Assembly: GCA_036873755.1 (NCBI GenBank)
Contig: JAVTVY010057091.1
Location: 230,926 to 294,925, forward strand
Direction: 5' to 3'
DNA from: Hanleya hanleyi
Lineage: Eukaryota > Mollusca > Polyplacophora > Lepidopleurida > Hanleyidae
Length of the DNA stretch: 64,000 nt
Both the position numbers and the translations under genes were made by a program. Positions 56,795 to 64,000 of the stretch are shown here, piece after piece. Every line of letters starts with the position of its first letter. Within the stretch, counting starts at the first letter, position 1. The notes beneath the pieces are model-generated. The model did no database searches and was not told the origin of the DNA. It saw nothing but the letters and a program-made list of their open reading frames with translations.

Positions 56795-57735
56795 ATCAAG
56801 ATATATCGGTAGTGGGTTACATTCAGGCATATAGGACAGAAATAGAAAATTATATATCTGTAAAGGGGCATAACACTGTAAAATATGGGCCGCGGGGAGC
56901 CACTTTCGATAGGCGTCTGACTGAAGTGTAAAATAAGAACCGAGACGGATAAGCTGAACCGAACACAGATCGCAGATATAACTTGTACATTCAGCTACAG
57001 ATAACAAAATCGGAGGTTATTACATCCGAAAGGGGCATAACTCCATAAGCCGAGGCGAGTAATCCTTTGTTGGCTTGTAGAATACAACAATATAAATAAG
57101 TTTCCAAAATAAAGTAGCTATACCGAACACAGTTCTGCAGATATAGTTGGTTACATTCAGGCATATAGGACAGAAATAGAAATTAATATATCTGTAAAGG
57201 GGTATAACTCTGTAAAATATGGGCCAAAGGGAGCCACTTTCGATAGGCGTCTGACTTAGCACTCTGTGAAATAAGAACCGAGACGAATAAGCTGTACTGA
57301 AGACGGATCTGCAGATATAACTTGTACATTCAGCTACAAATAACAAAATCGGAGATTATTACATCCAAAAGGGGCATAACTTCATAAGCCGTGGTGAGTA
57401 ATCCTTTGTTGGCTTGTAGAATACAACAATATAAATAAGTTTCCAAAATATAGTAGCTATACCAACACAGTTCTGCAGATATAGCTGGTTACATTCAGGC
57501 ATATAGGATAGAAATTAATATGCACGTAAAGGGGCAGAACTCCGTAAATTATGGGCCGAGGAGAGCCACTTTCGATAGGCGTCTGACTTAGCACTAGATA
57601 AATAAGTGTTGAAAATTTGGTGGTTGTGTCTCGACAAGCGGTTTTGCCTAAAATGCGGTAACGGACAGACGTACGGACGGACAGACATACATGGCGACGA
57701 CAATATCCCCGAGGCCAAAATGGCCGCGGGGTAAC
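56795..57735 (-). repeat. Hairpin-headed tandem repeat, about 338-bp higher-order unit
   Basis: Read on the minus strand it starts with the hairpin CCCCGCGGCCA / TGGCCTCGGGG (57707-57731), then GTCCGTCCGTACGTCTGTCC, then almost three roughly 338-bp units. Landmarks TTACATTCAGGCATATAGGA recur at about 56817, 57152 and 57489. Each 338-bp unit contains two related sub-units (AAAGGGGCATAACTC boxes). Confidence 0.8.
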
Positions 57736-59195
57736 AAATTGTCATCTATCTAATTTGCATATATGAATAGATGACATGTTTTCTTCTCTATTAACAATTA
57801 GACAATGAACACTTCATTGGAAAACCACTGTTACGGCATGTAACAATATATAAGATAAGTTGCCTGAAGATTTTGAAGCGTTCTGATGAATAAGTCAAAA
57901 GTTATGACCTCCATTTTAGAGAGGTAGTTCTCTCTGACCTGTTTAATGGGATGGTCAATATTCATCCAGATGTGGCATTATCACTAAACAGAAATTAACC
58001 CGTTCTTATCTATAAATGAAAACTGACTTTCTAACTCAGGTATATGTTTTTGGTGGAGACAGAAACCACTGAATTTCCCAAATGGGATTATTTTTCCTTG
58101 TGAGTGTGGGGGCAAGTGTGTGTCTGTGTTCTATTTGTTTCAGTATGAAAACGTGTCAGTTAAAATGAGTCTACATAATCTGTATCAATATTTGTGTGCT
58201 TGACTCGGGAACAGATGTCCCACTCCACCTCAACAAAAGTGTGGAATTCGTGAACATTGTTGAATTTGGGAACAGCGTAGCATTCCCAAATTTGGTTACC
58301 TCCCAATCTGATTTTCACAAAATGGGCAACATCTGAGCAAAATAAATTTTATTAACTTGTACAAAAAATTGTAAAATTCAAGAGAACAAGTGCTGCCACC
58401 TATAGGCACAAAAAAAGCCTGGTGATCGCTATTAAAATAGAATTGCTGATTGCTCTCCAAGTGAAATATTGTGGTTTAGTTTCCAAATTTGTAAACTGTT
58501 CGTGATTCAACAACATTCTCGAATTCCTCATTTTTACTTTTTGGAGAATTTGTTGATTACATCAAAATGGATGTACTCTGTTATATTGTCTATAAGATGA
58601 TGGGTGCCTTAAAATAATTGTTTATTAATTTGTTATTTACCTGCTAACTATTATCATTATTCCAGGGTATAAACTGCAGCTTGCAGCTCAGATGCTGAAC
58701 ATATTATTCAGACACTCAGTGAATAATGAAGTCGTATTTTTATATGCATATTTGCATGTGTACAAAATACAGAAATACTAAATACATTCCTCAGCAATGT
58801 GGGCACACAAGGATACCGTAAACTTGTGGTAAATAAATTACTAAGTATATGTTATATTCATTGGATAATTTAGTACTAATACACACAGTCTAATCTGTGC
58901 AGTTAAATGGAAAATCATATGCATCCAATTACCCCCGGATTTGAGGGGGATGGCTAATGGCGACTGGCCAGAAAATTCTACGAGTCTAATCACAACCCCA
59001 CTCGCCGCCCATTTCAGGGGGATGGCTCTCAGTTACCCGAGAGACTCTTTGAGAGTGTCACAGATGGAGAATGCCTTGTAGACTGTGGTGGTTCTCTATT
59101 GATCAGAAAATAAGCTGCTTCCATACAGGATTATACTATTGGGTAAGTTAATGCTGTGGTAAGATAAAAGTAATCTGTAAGATGAGGGATTTCTT
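57736..59195. other. Intergenic sequence and probable 3' UTR of the minus-strand gene
   Basis: AT-rich, no ORF of note. The nearest minus-strand AATAAA downstream of the stop at 59196 is at 58621-58626, giving a possible 570-base 3' UTR. A GGGGGATGGCT word occurs twice (58947 and 59018). Confidence 0.4.
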
Positions 59196-59434
59196 TCAGG
59201 TGCCATCCTTCTGTATAGATTGGATTTTAAGTGAAGTCTCTCGTGTGACGAGTGACTGAGAGGCAGCGAGAAGTTCCTGACATTCTGATAGCACTTGACA
59301 CTCATAGCTAACGGCCTTCTCGAGGGCAGATATCGCCTTGGAGTACTCCTCTGTCTTTGGGGTGTGTTGACGGGTCATCAAGCTCAACTCCCCTAACAGT
59401 TTATCACTCTCGTGCAGTGCAGTGATGAGGGAAT
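59196..59434 (-). CDS. Terminal coding exon of a coiled-coil gene, unidentified
   Basis: On the minus strand an acceptor (GCCTTTCAG) precedes 59434. Two bases complete an Asp codon; 78 codons and a TGA (59196-59198) follow. The product (SLITALHESDKLLGELSLMT at the start, SLKIQSIQKDGT at the end) is helical and rich in Leu/Ser/Glu. Phase agrees with the exon at 59876-60017. The gene converges on CCDC186. Confidence 0.72.
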
Positions 59435-59875
59435 CTGAAAGGCAAAGTCAGTAAAAAAACCACTTCATACTGGGTGAGACACCAGAGAACCGAATACATG
59501 TATGACTTTAATGATCCCATACACTCCCATATTGGGTTACTAACAAATTATCAAATTTACCCCACTAAAGACCACTTCAGGCAAGAACTGAACACTAGGT
59601 ATCACAAAGGTACTAACGTCGTTGAACACTATGCTGTAATATATCCCAACATTGCCACTATACCAACATTACGCACTATGTATCTCAGAGACGACACTGT
59701 TGAACACTGTGTTACTACATACCAACGTTTCAATGTTATTCATTTGTTTACAATCGAAGAGGTGTGGTAGGGAAATATAATCTACTATTGACCCCACAGA
59801 AGTTTATGAGCTATGTCACTCAAATCAATAGGAAAGGTATCTCTCAAATGGGATAAGTAAAAACATGGAAGAAAC
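59435..59875 (-). other. Intron of the minus-strand coiled-coil gene
   Basis: 441 bases. A 98-codon plus-strand frame at 59474-59770 crosses it (Tyr/His/Thr-rich). It matches nothing I know, and I regard it as chance. Confidence 0.5.
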
Positions 59876-60017
59876 CTTGGAACTGGTCATGGTCCGAGGG
59901 CAGGTGGATCCCTCTGGTAGCTATCTGATGTCTTGTGGTATCCAGAGCTTGGGCTAACATCTTGTGTTCCTCCCCTACCTGAGGTAGATTGGCTAGGATG
60001 GGTCCAAGTCCAGATTT
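59876..60017 (-). CDS. Penultimate coding exon of the unidentified coiled-coil gene
   Basis: 142 bases between CTCACTAG and GTTTCTTCC on the minus strand. It encodes KSGLGPILANLPQVGEEHKM, then LAQALDTTRHQIATRGIHLP and SDHDQFQ, ending one base into Asp. Together the three exons give 165 residues of mostly helical C-terminus. I considered an augmin (HAUS) subunit but cannot confirm it. Confidence 0.72.
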
Positions 60018-60763
60018 CTAGTGAGGGAGAAAGGACAGGCTAAATTAGGATGGGTGAAAGGTGAACAGAATATTAAATATATCTACAGACATTGGACTGG
60101 TGAAGAACACCTAGCCAATTTCACCTTTGTAAACTTCAGTGAAAGTCTCCATAAATGTTTTAGAGCAGCATATTTGGTTCACATGAAAATCTACCAGGAC
60201 ACCTCAAGACCAATTTTGCCTGAATAAATTGCGATGGAGGCATAGAAGAGGAATCTCAGATGAAATAATCATGGGAATTCCCGAAAGTCGCGCAATTCAG
60301 CACTCTTCATTGTACATGCCTCGATTTCCCTCTTGTTTTCAGGTTTTGAGCCCAAGTGACCTTGACCTTTGACCTAGTGCTCTCAAAATCAATAGCAAGA
60401 AAGCTATTCCCCAATTATACCTTCAGTTAAAATTTGAAGTAAATTGAACCACCCACCAACACACACACAAGCAGCAATTCTATATCCCTCAACCGGGGTC
60501 CGGCGGAGGATAATAAACATACGACGATGATGTTCCCTGAGGCCCATGTTGAAGGCATTGCTGTATGAGAATCTTGCTCCTGTGAAAGTGACAATATCTC
60601 TTCTTTTTTGAAACTTCGAGATGAACGGCAAGTTTTGTATTATATCCTCTATACTTCCAAACATGGATTTAACTAGTTCGCTGCAGGCGGCCACTCACAA
60701 AGTTTTGGAGCATTACAATATTAATTAATATTTGATTAGATATACTAATGAGGGAATGCCTAC
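60018..60763 (-). other. Intron of the minus-strand gene
   Basis: Contains a cluster of nuclear-receptor half-sites (60357-60375) inside what looks like a repeat, and a 96-codon minus frame (60404-60694, starting MAACSELVKSMFGSIEDI) with no recognised family. A possible cassette exon cannot be excluded, but its borders do not look like splice sites. Confidence 0.45.
60357..60375 (-). promoter_or_regulatory. Three AGGTCA half-sites (DR1 plus DR0)
   Basis: On the minus strand: AGGTCA, one A, AGGTCA, AGGTCA, all perfect. The DR1 spacing is that bound by RXR/HNF4-type nuclear receptors. It is intronic. I recall similar TGACCTTGACCTTTGACCT words in dispersed invertebrate repeats, so function is unproven. 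Confidence 0.45.
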
Positions 60764-60883
60764 CTGAAGCTCAAGTTGTTCATCTAATAAATTTGCATGT
60801 TTTAAATGTTGATGCTCAGAGTTTAACTGTGTCACAGTCTTCTGTAATTTCTCATCCTCCTCCCACAGACTGTACAGCTGAGC
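60764..60883 (-). CDS. Third-last coding exon of the unidentified coiled-coil gene
   Basis: 120 bases, phase 0-0, between TGCACACAG and GTAGGC on the minus strand. It encodes AQLYSLWEEDEKLQKTVTQL, then NSEHQHLKHANLLDEQLELQ, a clear heptad coiled coil. The next upstream exon must lie beyond the 62-bp minisatellite, outside the window. Confidence 0.75.
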
Positions 60884-60919
60884 CTGTGTGCAGAGAAAGA
60901 GGGCAGATAAACAGTGACT

Positions 60920-63900
60920 ATTCAACAAGAGTCCATTAACATGAGAACCATTAACATGAGAACCTCTCAGCTTTGGGGCTATCACAATACACAACTACTC
61001 AACAAGAGACCATTAACATGAGAACCATTAACATGAGAACCCCTCAGCTTTGGGGCTATCACAATACACAACTACTCAACAAGAGACCATTAACATGAGA
61101 ACCATTAACATGAGAACCTCTCAGCTTTGGGACTATCACAATACATAACTATTCATCAAAAGCCCATTAACATGAGAACCCCTCAGCTTTGGGGCTATCA
61201 CAATACACAACTACTCAACAAGAGACCATTAACATGAGAACCATTAACATGAGAACCCCTCAGCTTTGGGGCTATCACAATACATAACTATTCATCAAAA
61301 GCCCATTAACATGAGAACCTCTCAGCTTTGGGGCTATCACAATACATAACTATTCATCAAAAGCCCATTAACATGAGAACCCCTCAGCTTTGGGACTATC
61401 ACAATACACAACTACTCAACAAAAGCTCATTAACATGAGAACCATTAACATGAGAACCTCTCAGCTTTGGGGCTATCACAATACATAACTATTCATCAAA
61501 AGCCCATTAACATGAGAACCCCTCAGCTTTGGGACTATCACAATACACAACTACTCAACAAAAGCTCATTAACATGAGAACCATTAACATGAGAACCTCT
61601 CAGCTTTGGGACTATCACAATACATAACTATTCATCAAAAGCTCATTAACATGAGAACCTCTCAGCTTTGGGACTATCACAATACATAACTATTCATCAA
61701 AAGCTCATTAACATGAGAACCTCTCAGCTTTGGGACTATCACAATACATAACTATTCATCAAAAGCCCATTAACATGAGAACCTCTCAGCTTTGGGGCTA
61801 TCACAATACATAACTATTCATCAAAAGCTCATTAACATGAGAACCTCTCAGCTTTGGGGCTATCACAATACATAACTATTCATCAAAACCTCATTAACAT
61901 GAGAACCTCTCAGCTTTGGGACTATCACAATACACAACTATTCAACAACAGACCATTAACATGAGAACCATTAACATGAGAACCCCTCAGCTTTGGGGCT
62001 ATCACAATACACAACTATTCAACAAGAGACCATTAACATGAGAACCCCTCAGCTTTGGGACTATCACAATACACAACTATTCAACAAGAGACCATTAACA
62101 TGAGAACCTCTCAGCTTTGGGACTATCACAATACACAACTACTCAACAAAAGCTCATTAACATGAGAACCTCTCAGCTTTGGGACTATCACAATACACAA
62201 CTATTCAACAAAAGCTCATTAACATGAGAACCTCTCAGCTTTGGGACTATCACAATACATAACTATTCATCAAAAGCCCATTAACATGAGAACCTCTCAG
62301 CTTTGGGACTCACAATACACAACTATTCAACAAGAGACCATTAACATGAGAACCATTAACATGAGAACCCCTCAGCTTTGGGGCTATCACAATACACAAC
62401 TATTCAACAAGAGACCATTAACATGAGAACCCCTCAGCTTTGGGGCTATCACAATACACAACTATTCAACAAGAGACCATTAACATGAGAACCCCTCAGC
62501 TTTGGGGCTATCACAATACACAACTATTCAACAAGAGACCATTAACATGAGAACCATTAACATGAGAACCCCTCAGCTTTGGGGCTATCACAATACACAA
62601 CTACTCAACAAAAGCTCATTAACATGAGAACAATACACAACTACTCAACAAAAGCTCGTTAACATGAGAAACCTTCAGCTTTGTGGCTATCACAATACAC
62701 AACTATTCATCAAAAGCCCATTAACATGAGAACCCCTCAGCTTTGGGGCTATCACAATACACAACTATTCATCAAAACCTCGTTAACATGAGAATCCCTC
62801 AGCTTTGTGGCTATCACAATACACAACTACTCAACAAAAGCTCGTTAACATGAGAACCCCTCAGCTTTGTGGCTATCACAATACACAACTATTCATCAAA
62901 AGCCCATTAACATGAGAACCCCTCAGCTTTGGGGCTATCACAATACACAACTATTCAACAAGAGACCATTAACATGTGAATTATTAACATGAGAACCTCT
63001 CAGCTTTGGGGCTATCACAATACACAACTATTCAACAAGAGACCATTAACATGTGAATTATTAACATGAGAACCTCTCAGCTTAGGGGCTATCACAATAC
63101 ACAGCTATTCATCAAAAGCCCATTAACATGAGAATCCCTCAGCTTTGGGGCTATCACAATACACAACTATTCAACAAGAGACCATTAACATGTGAATTAT
63201 TAACATGAGAACCTCTCAGCTTTGGGGCTATCACAATACACAACTATTCAACAAGAGACCATTAACATGTGAATTATTAACATGAGAACCTCTCAGCTTA
63301 GGGGCTATCACAATACACAACTATTCATCAAAAGCCCATTAACATGAGAACCCCTCAGCTTTGGGGCTATCACAATACACAACTATTCAACAAGAGACCA
63401 TTAACATGTGAATTATTAACATGAGAACCTCTCAGCTTTGGGGCTATCACAATACACAACTATTCAACAAGAGACCATTAACATGTGAATTATTAACATG
63501 AGAACCTCTCAGCTTTGGGGCTATCACAATACACAACTATTCAACAAGAGGCCATTAACATGTGAATTATTAACATGAGAACCCCTCAGCTTTGGGGCTA
63601 TCACAATACACAACTATTCATCAAAAGCTCATTAACATGAGAACCCCTCAGCTTTGGGGCTATCACAATACACAACTATTCAACAAGAGACCATTAACAT
63701 GTGAATTATTAACATGAGAACCCCTCAGCTTTGGGGCTATCACAATACACAACTATTCATCAAAAGCTCATTAACATGAGAACCTCTCAGCTTTGGGGCT
63801 ATCACAATACACAACTATTCATCAAAAGCTCATTAAAATCTCATTAACATGAGAACCCCTCAGCTTTGGGGCTATCACAATACACAACTATTCATCAAAA

Positions 63901-64000
63901 GCTCATTAACATGAGAACCCCTCAGCTTTGGGGCTATCACAATACACAACTATTCAACAAAAGCATATTAACATGAGAACCCCTCAGCTTTGGGGCTATC
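60920..64000. repeat. 62-bp minisatellite, at least 3 kb, running off the window
   Basis: Units of CATTAACATGAGAACC, then TCTCAGCTTTGGGGCTATCA, then CAATACACAACTATTCAACAA, then GAGAC or AAGCC. The basic period is 62 bp. Many units duplicate the first 15-17 bases, giving a longer form; a later variant has CATTAACATGTGAATTATTA in that place (from about 62970). CTACTCAACA, CTATTCATCA and CTATTCAACA sub-variants occur in runs. It lies in an intron of the minus-strand gene. The frame at 62241-62426 is a repeat translation. Confidence 0.95.

Noticed and set aside
60404..60694. 96-codon minus frame inside an intron of the minus-strand gene
   Set aside because: No recognised family, unconvincing splice borders, and the flanking exons already join in phase without it.

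Overview
This is metazoan nuclear DNA: AT-rich, intron-rich and dense in transposons, with no bacterial gene organisation. A gastropod mollusc, perhaps a vetigastropod (abalone/top-shell lineage), is the best guess. Two patches (about 47150-47250 and 52130-52195) look like the short repeat I remember as very common in abalone sequence, and DIRS-like retroelements and hairpin-headed tandem repeats are common in molluscs. The taxon call is inference from memory, not a search.

Layout. 1-3581: 3' part of a DIRS-like tyrosine-recombinase retrotransposon (open RT/RNase H/methyltransferase frame, overlapping tyrosine recombinase, internal complementary region, right terminal repeat). 3600-46624: ten 3'-terminal coding exons of a plus-strand gene that I identify as CCDC186 (CCCP-1/golgin-type coiled-coil protein, RAB2 effector of dense-core vesicle maturation). 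All splice phases agree and the exons give 409 codons plus a stop. The introns are filled with repeats: a piggyBac-like MITE, 31-bp, 43-bp, 157-bp and 170-bp tandem arrays, foldback elements and a gypsy RT relic. One intron (10737-30787) consists almost wholly of a 19.6-kb block bounded by terminal inverted repeats and TAA target duplications. That block contains a 157-bp array, which is in turn interrupted by a second, end-to-end DIRS-like element (13159-19510) whose coding regions are ruined.

46625-59195: 3' flank of CCDC186 and intergenic repeats. 59196-60883 (minus strand): the last three coding exons of a second coiled-coil gene, convergent with CCDC186 and not securely identified. 60920-64000: a 62-bp minisatellite that runs off the window, inside the next intron of that gene.

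The genes do not form an operon or pathway. The main biology is two convergent coiled-coil genes embedded in nested mobile DNA. The strongest structural result is the textbook DIRS end architecture: in the second element the internal complementary region is exactly the complement of the left end joined to the complement of the right end, which fixes both boundaries to the base and shows insertion without target duplication.
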